A stretch of 64,000 nt of DNA from Mycobacterium bourgelatii (GCF_010723575.1 NZ_BLKZ01000001.1:1922001-1986000); one strand, 5' to 3'. Shown: positions 42,028-51,957, counted from the stretch's first letter. A program made the numbers and translations. Notes: a model not told the origin generated them from the letters alone.

Positions 42028-43865
42028 AGCCTTACCCGTTCAGCGCGATCGTCGGGCACGACCAACTGCGGCTGGCGTTGCTGCTGTGCGCCGTTCGCCC
42101 GGAGATCGGGGGAGCGCTGATCCGCGGTGAGAAGGGCACCGCGAAATCGACCGCCGTGCGCGGACTGGCCGCGCTGCTGGCGGCTGCCACCGAGGGAAAT
42201 GGCCCTGGTCTGGTCGAAATGCCACTGGGCGCAACCGAAGACCGGGTGGTCGGTTCGCTGGATCTGCAGCGGGTGCTGCGCGACGGCGAACACGCCTTTT
42301 CGCCCGGACTTCTGGCCCGCGCCCACGGCGGTGTGCTTTACGTCGACGAGGTGAACCTGCTGCACGACCACCTCGTCGACATCTTGCTCGACGCCGCGGC
42401 GATGGGCCGGGTCACCATCGAACGTGACGGCATCTCGCATTCGCACGAGTCCCGGTTCGTGCTGATCGGCACCATGAACCCCGAAGAGGGCGAACTTCGC
42501 CCGCAGCTGCTGGACCGGTTCGGGCTCACCGTCGACGTGCGAGCGTCGCGGGACGTGGACGTCCGGGTCGAGGTCATTCGGCAGCGGATGGCCTACGAGG
42601 CAGACCCGGACGCATTCGCGCAGCGTTATGCCGAGGCCGACGCCGAACTGTCCCGTCGCATCGCGAAAGCGCGAGCTCTGGTTGACCGTGTGGTGTTGCC
42701 GGACAACGAGCTACGTCGCATCGCGGCATTGTGCGCGGCCTTCGACGTCGACGGCATGCGCGCCGACCTGGTGGTGGCGCGAACCGCTGCCGCCCACGCC
42801 GCCTGGCGCGGCGCCCAGACCGTCGAGGAACAGGACATTCGGGTGGCGGCGGAACTGGCGTTGCCGCATCGGCGCCGGCGCGATCCCTTCGACGATCACG
42901 GCATCGACCGCGACCAGCTGGACGAGGCGTTGGCGCAAGCGGGAGCTGAGTCACAGCGTGACCCCGAGCCGGAACCCGATCCGCCCGGCGGCGGCCAGTC
43001 CGCCGAAAGCACAGCACCCCAAGGCAATTCACAATCCGCATCACCCAAACCGCAGACCGCACCCAGTGCGCCACCGGCGAAAGTGTTCCGGACCCGTGCC
43101 CTGACCGTTCCGGGGGTCGGCGAGGGCGCACCCGGGCGACGGTCGAGGGCCCGCAACGCATCCGGCAGTGTGGTCGCGGCGGCCGAGGTCGATGATCCCG
43201 CCGCACACGGCCTGCACCTGTTCGCCACCGTGCTCTCCGCCGCTGAAAACACCACCGGTCCCGGGCAGTTGCGGCTGCGACCGGACGACATACGCCGCTC
43301 CATCCGGGAGGGACGCGAAGGCAATCTGGTGATCTTTGTCGTCGATGCCTCCGGATCGATGGCCGCACGGGACCGCATGGCCGCGGTAAGCGGTGCCACG
43401 ATGTCGCTGCTGCGCGACGCGTACCAGCGTCGTGACAAGGTCGCGGTGATCACCTTCCGCCAGCAAGGAGCGAAAATCCTGTTGCCGCCCACCTCCTCGG
43501 CGCACATCGCCGGCCGCCGACTGGCCCGCTTCGACACCGGCGGCAAGACCCCGCTGGCCGAAGGACTGTTGGCCGCGCGTGAGCTGATCATCCGCGAGAA
43601 GGTGCGCGACCAAGCCCGTCGTCCCCTGGTGGTGGTGCTCACCGACGGCCGGGCCACGGCCGGACCGGACCCGTTGCAGCGCAGCCGCATTGCGGCTGCC
43701 CGACTGGTCGCCGAAGATGCCGCGGCGGTCGTGGTGGACTGCGAAACTTCTTACGTGCGGCTAGGGTTGGCGGGGCAGCTCGCCCGCCAACTCGGTGCGC
43801 CCCTGATCCGGTTGGAACAGTTGCACGCCGACCATCTGACGCGGGCCGTACGCGATGTCGCCTAA
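42024..43865 (+). CDS. magnesium/cobalt chelatase-like AAA+ and VWA protein (Rv2850c)
   Basis: The 613-residue protein combines a ChlI-like AAA+ domain (Walker A RGEKGTAKST, Walker B LYVDEVNLL, sensor LIGTMNPEEGELRPQLLDRF, about 1-330) with a Pro/Ser/Gln-rich linker. A ChlD-like von Willebrand A domain follows, with the MIDAS motif DASGSMAA (about 430-613). Such fused subunits drive metal insertion into tetrapyrroles with a large CobN/ChlH subunit. Its place beside cobO, cobB and cysG suggests cobalt chelation for cobalamin. No large subunit is in the window. Confidence 0.88.
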   Translation: MKPYPFSAIVGHDQLRLALLLCAVRPEIGGALIRGEKGTAKSTAVRGLAALLAAATEGNGPGLVEMPLGATEDRVVGSLDLQRVLRDGEHAFSPGLLARAHGGVLYVDEVNLLHDHLVDILLDAAAMGRVTIERDGISHSHESRFVLIGTMNPEEGELRPQLLDRFGLTVDVRASRDVDVRVEVIRQRMAYEADPDAFAQRYAEADAELSRRIAKARALVDRVVLPDNELRRIAALCAAFDVDGMRADLVVARTAAAHAAWRGAQTVEEQDIRVAAELALPHRRRRDPFDDHGIDRDQLDEALAQAGAESQRDPEPEPDPPGGGQSAESTAPQGNSQSASPKPQTAPSAPPAKVFRTRALTVPGVGEGAPGRRSRARNASGSVVAAAEVDDPAAHGLHLFATVLSAAENTTGPGQLRLRPDDIRRSIREGREGNLVIFVVDASGSMAARDRMAAVSGATMSLLRDAYQRRDKVAVITFRQQGAKILLPPTSSAHIAGRRLARFDTGGKTPLAEGLLAARELIIREKVRDQARRPLVVVLTDGRATAGPDPLQRSRIAAARLVAEDAAAVVVDCETSYVRLGLAGQLARQLGAPLIRLEQLHADHLTRAVRDVA

Positions 43866-43882
43866 TCCTAAGGTAAGGGTTT

Positions 43883-44497
43883 ATGCCACAAGGTAATCCG
43901 CCTGCGGTACCCGATGACGGCCTGACCACCCGGGCGCGCCGCAACACTCCGGTGCTTGCGGTACACACCGGCCCGGGTAAGGGCAAATCGACGGCGGCGT
44001 TCGGAATGGCCCTGCGGGCCTGGAACGCCGGACTCAGGGTCGCGGTCTTCCAGTTCGTCAAGAGCGCGAAGTGGAAAGTGGGCGAGGAAGCCGCATTTCG
44101 CCAGCTGGGGCAACTGCACGAAGAGCGCGGTATCGGGGCACCCGTGGAGTGGCACAAGATGGGCGCGGGCTGGTCATGGGTGCGCAAAGCCGGAAACGAA
44201 GAGGATCACGCGGCGGCCGCTGCCGACGGCTGGGCCGAGATCAAGGGGCGGCTGGCGGAGCAACGCCACGACTTCTACGTGCTCGACGAGTTCACCTATC
44301 CGCTGAAGTGGGGGTGGGTGGACCTCGACGATGTGGTCGAGACGTTGCTGGCCCGGCCCGGCCATCAACACGTGGTGATCACCGGCCGCGACGCCCCCAC
44401 CCGACTGGTCGAGGCCGCAGACCTGGTGACGGAGATGACCAAGGTCAAGCATCCGATGGACGCAGGACGCAAGGGCCAGAAGGGCATCGAGTGGTGA
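43883..44497 (+). CDS. cobO: cob(I)yrinic acid a,c-diamide adenosyltransferase CobO
   Basis: The 204-residue enzyme transfers the adenosyl group from ATP to the corrinoid. It has the P-loop HTGPGKGKSTAAFG, FQFVKSAKWKVGE, DEFTYPLKWGWVD and VITGRDAPTRLVEAADLVTEM. It begins 17 bases after the chelatase-like gene with a TAAGG site. It is part of a cobalamin block (chelatase, cobO, cobB, cysG). Confidence 0.95.
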   Translation: MPQGNPPAVPDDGLTTRARRNTPVLAVHTGPGKGKSTAAFGMALRAWNAGLRVAVFQFVKSAKWKVGEEAAFRQLGQLHEERGIGAPVEWHKMGAGWSWVRKAGNEEDHAAAAADGWAEIKGRLAEQRHDFYVLDEFTYPLKWGWVDLDDVVETLLARPGHQHVVITGRDAPTRLVEAADLVTEMTKVKHPMDAGRKGQKGIEW

Positions 44498-44597
44498 GCG
44501 TGCCCGTTCGTCACCGCGAGGGCGCGCATTTGCACACCGACACGCCGTTGCGGCTGGCATTTTGCGCGCGCTCGCGCTCGCGGCCCGAGGCAGCACA

Positions 44598-45965
44598 GTG
44601 ACGGCCACCCCCGCGGTGGTGATCGCCGCCCCCGCCTCGGGCAGCGGAAAGACCACGGTGGCAACGGGTCTCATCGGGGCGCTACGGCAGGCTGGGCACA
44701 CGGTCGCGCCGTTCAAGGTCGGCCCGGACTTCATCGACCCCGGCTACCACACGTTGGCCGCGGGACGGCCCGGACGCAACCTCGACCCGAATCTGGTGGG
44801 GGAGCGCCTGATACGGCCGCTCTACGCGCATGGTGCACAAGGCGCGGACGTCGCGGTCATCGAAGGGGTGATGGGGCTTTTCGACGGGCGCATCGACCCG
44901 GTGGCGACGACGTCCGCGACGGGGTCGACCGCGCACGTGGCCGCCCTGCTGGGCGCCCCGGTCATCCTGGTTGTCGACGCCCGTGGCCAGAGCCACAGCA
45001 TCGCCGCTCTCTTGCACGGGTTTTCGACCTTCGACACCGCGACCAGAATCACCGGCGTCATCCTCAACCGGGTCGGGTCGCCCAGGCACGAGGAGGTCCT
45101 GCGGCAGGCCTGCGAACAGACCGGCGTCCCGGTTCTCGGCGCCATTCCGCGCACCGCCGACATGGAAGTCCCGTCGAGGCATCTGGGACTGGTTACCGCC
45201 GTCGAATACGGCCGCCGCGCGCAGCTGGCGGTCGAGGCGATGACGGCGCTGGTCGCCCGGCATGTCGATCTGAACGCCGTTGCCTCCTCAGCCGCCGTCG
45301 GGCCAGCCAGTCCGGCCTGGGACCCGGTGACCGCCGTCGGAGACACAGCCGACGCCCGCGCCACCGTCGCTCTGGCCGCCGGCAAGGCGTTCACTTTCGG
45401 ATACGCCGAGCATGCCGAGCTGCTGCGCGCCGCCGGGGCCGACGTGGTTGAGTTCGACCCGCTGAGCCAGACGCTGCCGGAAGGAACCGACGCGCTGGTG
45501 TTGCCCGGCGGATTCCCCGAGCAGTTCGCCGCGGAGTTGTCCGCCAACGACGTCGTCCGCAACCAGATCAACGACCTCGCCGCCGCCGGCGGGCCGGTGC
45601 ACGCCGAATGCGCGGGGCTGCTTTACCTGGTTTCCGATCTGGACGGGCACCCGATGTGCGGGGTCCTGCGCGCCTCGGCACGATTCACCCCGCGCCTCAA
45701 GCTCGCCTACCGCGACGCAGTCGCCGTCGCCGATTCGACTCTGTACTCGGCGGGCCAGCGGGTGGTCGGCCACGAATTCCATCGCACCGAAGTCACGTTC
45801 AACGACAGCTATCTGCCGGCCTGGGTGTACCCGGACAACGCTGCAGCGCACGATGGCGTGATCCACAACGGTGTGCACGCGGCCTACCTGCACACTCACC
45901 CGGCTGCGACACCGGAAGCGGTCGCTCGGTTCGTAGCCCACGCCACTACTAGGCTTGGCCGGTGA
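44598..45965 (+). CDS. cobB: cobyrinic acid a,c-diamide synthase CobB
   Basis: The 455-residue glutamine-dependent ligase has an N-terminal ATP domain (APASGSGKTTVATG, FKVGPDFIDPGYH) and a C-terminal class I-like glutamine amidotransferase domain (HAECAGLLYL Cys, YLHTHPAA His). The GTG at 44598 was chosen because the family start (MTATPAVVIAAPASGSG) begins there. A TTG at 44562 would add 12 residues. The 100 bases after cobO hold no other gene. It overlaps cysG by GTGA. Confidence 0.94.
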   Translation: MTATPAVVIAAPASGSGKTTVATGLIGALRQAGHTVAPFKVGPDFIDPGYHTLAAGRPGRNLDPNLVGERLIRPLYAHGAQGADVAVIEGVMGLFDGRIDPVATTSATGSTAHVAALLGAPVILVVDARGQSHSIAALLHGFSTFDTATRITGVILNRVGSPRHEEVLRQACEQTGVPVLGAIPRTADMEVPSRHLGLVTAVEYGRRAQLAVEAMTALVARHVDLNAVASSAAVGPASPAWDPVTAVGDTADARATVALAAGKAFTFGYAEHAELLRAAGADVVEFDPLSQTLPEGTDALVLPGGFPEQFAAELSANDVVRNQINDLAAAGGPVHAECAGLLYLVSDLDGHPMCGVLRASARFTPRLKLAYRDAVAVADSTLYSAGQRVVGHEFHRTEVTFNDSYLPAWVYPDNAAAHDGVIHNGVHAAYLHTHPAATPEAVARFVAHATTRLGR

Positions 45966-47170
45966 CCGAGAACCCCTATCTGGCCGGATTGCGGCTGGCT
46001 GGCAAGAAGGTCGTCGTCGTCGGCGGTGGCTCGGTCGCCCAGCGCCGCCTGCCACTGCTCATCGCCAGCGGCGCGGACGTGCACGTCATCTCCCGCAGCG
46101 CCACGCGAGCGGTCGAGGCGATGGAGGGGATCACCCTGCAGGTGCGCGAGTACCGCGACGGCGATCTCGACGGGGCCTGGTACGCGCTCGCGGCCACCAA
46201 CGACGCGCAGGTGAACGCCGCCGTCGTGGCCGAAGCAGACCGCCGCCGGATTTTCTGCGTGCGCGCCGACGTCGCGGTGGAGGGCAGTGCGGTCACTCCG
46301 GCGACGTTCGGGTACGCCGGGTTGTCGGTGGGAGTGCTCGCCGGCGGGGAGCACCGGCGCTCGGCGGCGATTCGATCGGCCATCCGCGAGGCCCTGCAAC
46401 AGGGCCTGATCAGCGCAGATAGCGAGGACGTCGGGCGCGGCGGGGTGGCGCTGGTCGGTGGGGGACCGGGCGATCCCGAGTTGATCACCGTTCGCGGCCG
46501 TCGCCTTCTCGCGCAGGCCGACGTCGTGGTCGCCGACCGCCTTGCACCGCCGGAACTGCTCGCCGAACTGGCGCCGCATGTAGAGGTCATCGACGCCGCC
46601 AAGATCCCCTATGGCAGGGCGATGGCCCAGGAGGCGATCAACGAGGTAATGATCGACCGGGCGCGCTCTGGCAAATTCGTCGTCCGCCTTAAAGGGGGCG
46701 ATCCGTTCGTATTTGCGCGCGGTTATGAAGAAGTATTGGCGTGCGCCGAAGCCGGAATTCCGGTGACCGTAGTGCCGGGTGTGACAAGTGCCATAGCTGT
46801 GCCCGCTTTGGCCGGTGTTCCGGTCACTCATCGGGCCACAAATCACGAATTTGTCGTGGTCAGCGGCCATCTGGCGCCCGATCATCCCGAATCGTTAGTG
46901 AATTGGGACGCTTTAGCAGCAATGCGGGGCACCATTGTTTTGCTGATGGCGGTCGAAAGAATCGAACTTTTCGTCGCCGCATTGCTGAAAGGCGGTCGAC
47001 CTGCGGAAACGCCGGTACTTGTGGTTCAGCACGGAACAACACCGGCTCAGCAGACGTTGCGGGCGACCCTCGCAGACACGCCGGAAAAGGTCCGCGCAGA
47101 GGGTATTCGACCTCCCGCGATCATCGTCATAGGGGCTGTCGCAGCGTTCGGGGCTTTAAACAATTCTTAA
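45962..47170 (+). CDS. cysG: siroheme/uroporphyrinogen-III methyltransferase CysG
   Basis: The 402-residue fusion has an N-terminal precorrin-2 dehydrogenase/ferrochelatase domain (KKVVVVGGGSVAQRRLPLL) and a C-terminal SAM-dependent uroporphyrinogen-III methyltransferase domain (ALVGGGPGDPELITVRG, VVRLKGGDPFVFARG, PGVTSAIAVPALAG). It feeds siroheme and cobalamin synthesis. The start overlaps cobB as GTGA. The last 350 bases are somewhat lower in GC than the surroundings. It corresponds to Rv2847c. Confidence 0.94.
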   Translation: MTENPYLAGLRLAGKKVVVVGGGSVAQRRLPLLIASGADVHVISRSATRAVEAMEGITLQVREYRDGDLDGAWYALAATNDAQVNAAVVAEADRRRIFCVRADVAVEGSAVTPATFGYAGLSVGVLAGGEHRRSAAIRSAIREALQQGLISADSEDVGRGGVALVGGGPGDPELITVRGRRLLAQADVVVADRLAPPELLAELAPHVEVIDAAKIPYGRAMAQEAINEVMIDRARSGKFVVRLKGGDPFVFARGYEEVLACAEAGIPVTVVPGVTSAIAVPALAGVPVTHRATNHEFVVVSGHLAPDHPESLVNWDALAAMRGTIVLLMAVERIELFVAALLKGGRPAETPVLVVQHGTTPAQQTLRATLADTPEKVRAEGIRPPAIIVIGAVAAFGALNNS

Positions 47171-47192
47171 GATTACTGTAAGGTAACCTGCT

Positions 47193-48785
47193 ATGACGGC
47201 TCTCAACGACACAGAGCGCGCTTCCCACCAATGGAGTTCCGACCGGCATGATCCGTCGGCTACCGCGCGCCCGACTCGCTCGGCGGAGACCGCCTCGGAG
47301 CGTATTCGCAGGTATTACCCGACGTGGCTGCCCTCGCGCCGCTTCATCGCCGCAGTAATCGCGATCGGCGGAATGCAGTTGCTGGCCACGATGGACAGCA
47401 CCGTCGCCATCGTCGCGCTTCCTAAGATTCAGGACGAGCTGAGCCTCTCCGACGCCGGCCGCAGCTGGGTCATCACCGCCTACGTTTTGACCTTCGGCGG
47501 GCTGATGCTGCTCGGCGGCCGGTTGGGCGACACCATCGGCCGTAAGCGGACCTTCATCGTCGGCGTCGCACTGTTCACCATTTCCTCGGTGCTGTGCGCG
47601 GTGGCCTGGGATGAAGTGACGCTGGTCATCGCGCGACTTTCCCAAGGTGTGGGATCCGCGATCGCCTCGCCCACCGGTCTGGCGCTGGTCGCGACCACCT
47701 TCCCGAAGGGCCCGGCGCGTAACGCCGCCACCGCGGTGTTCGCCGCGATGACGGCCGTCGGGTCGGTTATGGGCCTGGTGGTCGGCGGCGCGCTGACCGA
47801 GGTCTCGTGGCGACTGGCGTTCCTGGTGAACGTGCCGATCGGCTTGGTCATGATCTACCTGGCCCGCACCGCGCTGCGGGAGACCAACCGCGAGCGGATG
47901 AAGCTCGACGCCGCAGGCGCCATGCTGGCCACCCTGGCCTGCACCGCCGCCGTGTTCGCGTTCTCGATGGGCCCGGAAAAGGGCTGGGTCTCGACGATCA
48001 CCATCGGTTCGGGCGTGGTGGCCATCGCCGCCGCCATCGCCTTCGCCATCGTGGAGCGCACCGCCGAGAACCCGGTTGTGCCCTTCGACCTGTTCCGCGA
48101 CCGCAACCGCTTGGTCACCTTCGCGGCGATCCTTCTGGCCGGCGGCGTCATGTTCAGCCTGACCGTCTGCATCGGCCTGTACGTGCAGGACATCCTCGGT
48201 TACAGCGCGTTGCGCGCGGGTATCGGCTTCATCCCCTTCGTGATCGCGATGGGAATTGGCCTGGGCGTGTCCTCGCAGCTGGTGTCGCGGTTCTCACCCC
48301 GGGTGCTGACGATCGGTGGCGGCTGGCTGTTGCTGGGCGCGATGATCTACGGCTCGATGTGCATGCACCGCGGTGTGCCTTACTTCCCCAACCTGGTGTT
48401 GCCGATCGTCGTTGGCGGCATCGGCATCGGGATGGTGGTCGTGCCGCTCACCCTGGCGGCCATCGCAGGGGTCGGCTTCGACCAGATCGGCCCCGTATCG
48501 GCGATCGCGCTGATGTTGCAGAGTTTGGGCGGGCCGCTGGTGTTGGCCGTTATCCAGGCGGTCATCACCTCGCGCACCCTGTACCTGGGCGGCACTACCG
48601 GCCCGGTGAAGTTCATGAACGACGTGCAGATCGGCGCGCTGGACCACGGCTACACCTACGGGTTGCTGTGGGTGGCCGGTACGGCCGTCATCGTCGGCTT
48701 TGCCGCGCTGTTCATCGGCTACACGCCGGAAGAGGTTGCCCACGCGCAAGAGGTCAAGGAAGCGATCGACGCCGGCGAGCTGTAA
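47193..48785 (+). CDS. efpA: MFS drug efflux transporter EfpA
   Basis: The 530-residue transporter belongs to the 14-helix QacA/EmrB group. It has LATMDSTVAIVALPKIQDEL, GGRLGDTIGRKRTF (motif A) and RLSQGVGSAIASPTGLAL. A polar N-terminal tail of about 45 residues precedes the first helix. It begins 22 bases after cysG. The spacer TTAAGATTACTGTAAGGTAA is AT-rich and may hold a promoter. It corresponds to Rv2846c, linked to drug tolerance in M. tuberculosis. Confidence 0.95.
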   Translation: MTALNDTERASHQWSSDRHDPSATARPTRSAETASERIRRYYPTWLPSRRFIAAVIAIGGMQLLATMDSTVAIVALPKIQDELSLSDAGRSWVITAYVLTFGGLMLLGGRLGDTIGRKRTFIVGVALFTISSVLCAVAWDEVTLVIARLSQGVGSAIASPTGLALVATTFPKGPARNAATAVFAAMTAVGSVMGLVVGGALTEVSWRLAFLVNVPIGLVMIYLARTALRETNRERMKLDAAGAMLATLACTAAVFAFSMGPEKGWVSTITIGSGVVAIAAAIAFAIVERTAENPVVPFDLFRDRNRLVTFAAILLAGGVMFSLTVCIGLYVQDILGYSALRAGIGFIPFVIAMGIGLGVSSQLVSRFSPRVLTIGGGWLLLGAMIYGSMCMHRGVPYFPNLVLPIVVGGIGIGMVVVPLTLAAIAGVGFDQIGPVSAIALMLQSLGGPLVLAVIQAVITSRTLYLGGTTGPVKFMNDVQIGALDHGYTYGLLWVAGTAVIVGFAALFIGYTPEEVAHAQEVKEAIDAGEL

Positions 48786-48817
48786 TCCTCGCCTTCGCCT
48801 CACGCACGTACTCCTCG

Positions 48818-48882
48818 CGAGCGTCACGCCAGCGCGCAGGGTTCGTACTAGGACGCCCAGCCATGCGATGGCGTGACGTTCG
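48818..48882. terminator. long-loop inverted repeat between efpA and proS
   Basis: CGAGCGTCACGCCA (48818-48831) pairs with TGGCGTGACGTTCG (48869-48882) over 14 positions with one mismatch, enclosing 37 bases. There is no U tract. It lies 32 bases after efpA and 32 before proS, so it could end the efpA transcript or serve as a regulatory site. Confidence 0.35.
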
Positions 48883-48914
48883 ACGCATCACCCCGACCAG
48901 TAGGCTGGCCCGCT

Positions 48915-50663
48915 GTGATTACCCGGATGTCCGAGTTGTTCCTGCGCACCCTGCGCGACGATCCCGCAGACGCCGAAGTGCCCAGCCACAAGCTGCTGAT
49001 CCGGGCCGGTTACATCCGGCCCGTCGCGCCCGGGCTGTACAGCTGGCTCCCGCTGGGCCTGAAGGTGCTGCGCAACATCGAGCGCATCGTGCGCGACGAG
49101 ATGAACGCCATCGGCGCCCAGGAGATCCTCTTTCCCGCGCTGCTGCCGCGTGCGCCGTACGAGACGACCAACCGTTGGACTGAGTACGGCGACGGCGTGT
49201 TCCGGCTGCAGGACCGCCGCGGCAACGACTACCTGCTGGGCCCGACGCACGAAGAGCTGTTCACGCTCACCGTGAAGGGCGAATACAGCTCGTACAAGGA
49301 CTTCCCGCTCACGCTCTACCAAGTGCAGACCAAATACCGCGACGAGGCACGGCCCCGGGCGGGCATTCTGCGGGCGCGCGAGTTCGTCATGAAGGACTCG
49401 TACTCCTTCGACACCGACGCCGCCGGGCTGAAGGCCGCCTATGACGCTCACCGCGAGGCCTACCAACGCATCTTCGACCGCCTGCAGGTCCGCTACGTCA
49501 TCGTGTCCGCGGTGTCCGGCGCGATGGGCGGCAGCGCCTCCGAAGAATTCCTCGCCGAGAGCCCGATCGGCGAGGACACCTTCGTCCGGTGCCTGGAATC
49601 CGGCTACGCCGCCAACGTCGAAGCGGTCGTCACCCCCGCGCCCCCGGCGCAACCGATCGACGGAATGCCCCCGGCGGAGGTTCACGACACCGGCGACACC
49701 CCGACCATCGCCACGCTGGTGGACTGGGCGAACCAGGCCGACCTGGGCCGCACCGTGACCGCCGCGGACACCCTGAAAAACGTCCTGCTCAAGGTCCGCC
49801 AGCCGGGCGGGGACTGGGAGCTACTGGCCATCGGCGTGCCCGGCGATCGCGAGATCGACGACAAGAGGCTGGGCGCGGCCCTCGAGCCGGCCGAGTACGT
49901 GTTTCTCGACGACGCGGATTTCGCCAAGTACCCGTTCCTGGTGAAGGGGTACATCGGTCCGAAAGCGCTGCGCGACAACGAGGTTCGCTACCTGGTCGAT
50001 CCCCGGGTGGTGGACGGCACCAGCTGGATCACCGGGGCGGACGAACCGGGCAAGCACGTGGTCGGCCTGGTGGCCGGGCGCGACTTCACCGCCGACGGGA
50101 TCATCGAGGCCGCCGAGGTACGTGAGGGAGACCCGTCACCCGACGGTGCCGGGCAGCTGACCATGGCGCGCGGCATCGAGATCGGGCACATCTTCCAGCT
50201 CGGCCGCAAGTACACCGATGCGTTCAACGTCGACGTCCTCGGTGAGGACGGCAAGCCGGTGCGGCTGACCATGGGCTCCTACGGCATCGGCGTTTCGCGC
50301 CTGGTTGCCGTCGTCGCCGAGCAGCAGCACGACGAGCTGGGCCTGCGCTGGCCGTCGTCCATCTCGCCGTTCGACCTGCACCTGGTGATCGCGAACAAGG
50401 ACCCCGAGGCTCGCCTGGGTGCCGAGAAGCTGGCGGCCGACCTGGACAAGGTGGGTGTCGAGGTGCTGCTGGACGATCGTCAGGCCTCACCGGGGGTGAA
50501 GTTCAAGGACGCCGAACTGCTCGGCGTGCCGTGGATCGTCGTGGTGGGCCGAGGTTGGGCGGACGGTCGCGTCGAACTGCGCAACCGCTTCGCGGGCGAG
50601 ACGACCGACCTGGCCGTCGGTGATTCGCTCGTCAGCGACATCCTGCGACTACTGGCGCAATGA
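48915..50663 (+). CDS. proS: prolyl-tRNA synthetase
   Basis: The 582-residue class II synthetase is of the bacterial type with an editing (INS) domain between motifs 2 and 3. Motif elements include RAGYIRPVAPGLYSWLPLGL, TKYRDEARPRAGILRAREF (motif 2), and GSYGIGVSRLVAVVAEQ (motif 3). The anticodon-binding domain is at the C-terminus (VEVLLDDRQASPGVKFKDAE). The GTG at 48915 matches the start of Rv2845c (MITRMSELFLRTL). An upstream ATG at 48873 would add 14 unlike residues. Confidence 0.96.
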   Translation: MITRMSELFLRTLRDDPADAEVPSHKLLIRAGYIRPVAPGLYSWLPLGLKVLRNIERIVRDEMNAIGAQEILFPALLPRAPYETTNRWTEYGDGVFRLQDRRGNDYLLGPTHEELFTLTVKGEYSSYKDFPLTLYQVQTKYRDEARPRAGILRAREFVMKDSYSFDTDAAGLKAAYDAHREAYQRIFDRLQVRYVIVSAVSGAMGGSASEEFLAESPIGEDTFVRCLESGYAANVEAVVTPAPPAQPIDGMPPAEVHDTGDTPTIATLVDWANQADLGRTVTAADTLKNVLLKVRQPGGDWELLAIGVPGDREIDDKRLGAALEPAEYVFLDDADFAKYPFLVKGYIGPKALRDNEVRYLVDPRVVDGTSWITGADEPGKHVVGLVAGRDFTADGIIEAAEVREGDPSPDGAGQLTMARGIEIGHIFQLGRKYTDAFNVDVLGEDGKPVRLTMGSYGIGVSRLVAVVAEQQHDELGLRWPSSISPFDLHLVIANKDPEARLGAEKLAADLDKVGVEVLLDDRQASPGVKFKDAELLGVPWIVVVGRGWADGRVELRNRFAGETTDLAVGDSLVSDILRLLAQ

Positions 50664-50667
50664 CTCT

Positions 50668-50715
50668 GCGCTGAGGGCGACGTCTACTCGCACAACGTCG
50701 CCCTGGACGCAGCGC
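50668..50715. terminator. bidirectional terminator between convergent proS and the ferritin-like gene
   Basis: AGGGCGACGT (50674-50683) and ACGTCGCCCT (50695-50704) form a perfect 10-bp stem with an 11-base loop. An outer GCGCTG/CAGCGC pairing extends it across a 5-base bulge. It lies between two convergent genes. Confidence 0.6.
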
Positions 50716-50729
50716 CAACGCCCAAAGGA

Positions 50730-51230
50730 CTACTCGTTGCCGCCGGGGAAGGCCGCGGTGATGGGCCAGCCGCCCAGCACCTTGTTCCAGCGGGACGCCA
50801 TCACGGCGCTTTCGGTCAGGGCCGTCGCGGCAAACGCGCGGTCGTCGGCGGTGTCAGCGTGCTCCACCACGGCCCGCCAGGCCGTCGCACCGTCGTTTTC
50901 CATCCGCGCGGCCAACCGCGCCGCGTCGGCGGCGCTGGCCACCAGCATCGGCAGTTGGTAGCCGGCGGCGGCCACCGGCGCGTTGGCCTTGCGGGCCGTC
51001 AGCATGGAGATGACGTCGTCGCGACGCTGGCGGTGTTGGTTCAACGCCTCCACCACCAGGTCGTTGACGCTGGGCGGCGACAGGGCGGACACGATGCCGT
51101 AGCCGTAAATGGTGGCGTGTTCGATGCTCAGCGCGTCAGCCAGCGCCTCGGCGGCGGCCTCTTTGCCCGTGGTGATGCCGCCCGGAGACCGCTTGGGTGA
51201 GGCTCCCGGCGTCGGTTCGAAGGAGGTCAT
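50730..51230 (-). CDS. ferritin-like DUF4439 protein (Rv2844-like)
   Basis: The 166-residue protein is mostly helical. A DUF4439 ferritin-like pattern appears as LSIEHATIYGYGIVSAL, QHRQRRDDVISML and a late EHADTADDRAFAATALTESAVMASRW. The Glu/His residues could bind metal. No signal peptide is seen, although its partner is a lipoprotein. It overlaps the upstream lipoprotein gene by 4 bases. Function is unknown. Confidence 0.8.
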   Translation of the reverse strand: MTSFEPTPGASPKRSPGGITTGKEAAAEALADALSIEHATIYGYGIVSALSPPSVNDLVVEALNQHRQRRDDVISMLTARKANAPVAAAGYQLPMLVASAADAARLAARMENDGATAWRAVVEHADTADDRAFAATALTESAVMASRWNKVLGGWPITAAFPGGNE

Positions 51231-51766
51231 ATCGACGGCCCTCCGGGCACCAGCGCCACCGAGTAGGACGCCGTGCAGGACGCGGCGATCGAGGCCAGCA
51301 ACCCCGCCCGGTAGCCGGACGAGGTGGTCAGCAGGCGACTTGCGCCCTCCGCCGACGTGCGCAGGGAATCGATCACGTCGGACACCGTCGGCGGGGGTGG
51401 CGGGGGTGTCTCCGGGTCGGTGGAACTGGGACTCGCGCTCGAGCTGCTCGTTTCGCTCGTGGAGGAGACGAGCTTGCCCGCTGCGCGAGCTATCTCGGTG
51501 GCGAGAGCACGGGCATGGGCGGCACGCTGGCTGGCCACCACGGACAGCGCCGCGGCGACCTGCGGCGGCATACCTATCGCCGCGGCCGCGGCCGAGGCCA
51601 GCGCACTGTCGTGGCGGGCCTGGTCCAGCGGTCCGAGCAGCTCTTCGACCGGTGGCGGCTTGGGGGGCGTCTCGTCACAGGCGGATACCAACCCAAGTGC
51701 AGCAAGAGCGGCACCGCCGGCGAGCACACCCCGCCGAGTAATGACGGGTACGGCTCTGGGCACCAC
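51227..51766 (-). CDS. putative lipoprotein with Tat-like signal (Rv2843-like)
   Basis: The 179-residue protein has a twin-arginine signal ITRRGVLAGGAALAALGLVS followed by a lipobox Cys (LVSAC), then a Pro-rich linker. A helical body and a Ser/Pro-rich low-complexity stretch (about 105-125) follow. The C-terminal half resembles the DUF4439 helices of its neighbour. The start may be the GTG at 51766 or slightly downstream. The pair likely acts together at the membrane. The role is unknown. Confidence 0.75.
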   Translation of the reverse strand: MVPRAVPVITRRGVLAGGAALAALGLVSACDETPPKPPPVEELLGPLDQARHDSALASAAAAAIGMPPQVAAALSVVASQRAAHARALATEIARAAGKLVSSTSETSSSSASPSSTDPETPPPPPPTVSDVIDSLRTSAEGASRLLTTSSGYRAGLLASIAASCTASYSVALVPGGPSI

Positions 51767-51957
51767 AACATCCTGCCATCAGAAGCACCCGCGAACGCGG
51801 TCGGCACGACCGGTCACGACCCGTAGGACGCCCGGCTGCGGGATGCCCTGCGACGATCACGACGTCATTTGTAAATCCTGGCGTATCGTTGATAGCTGGC
51901 TCTCCCGGATGCCTCCCAACACCAGATGTCCGGACAACTCAAGATGAGGAGCTCGCC

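Noticed and set aside
47165..47192. AT-rich TTACTGTAAGGTAACC before efpA considered as an IdeR iron box
   Set aside because: It matches the 19-bp IdeR consensus poorly when compared by eye, so no regulator was assigned.
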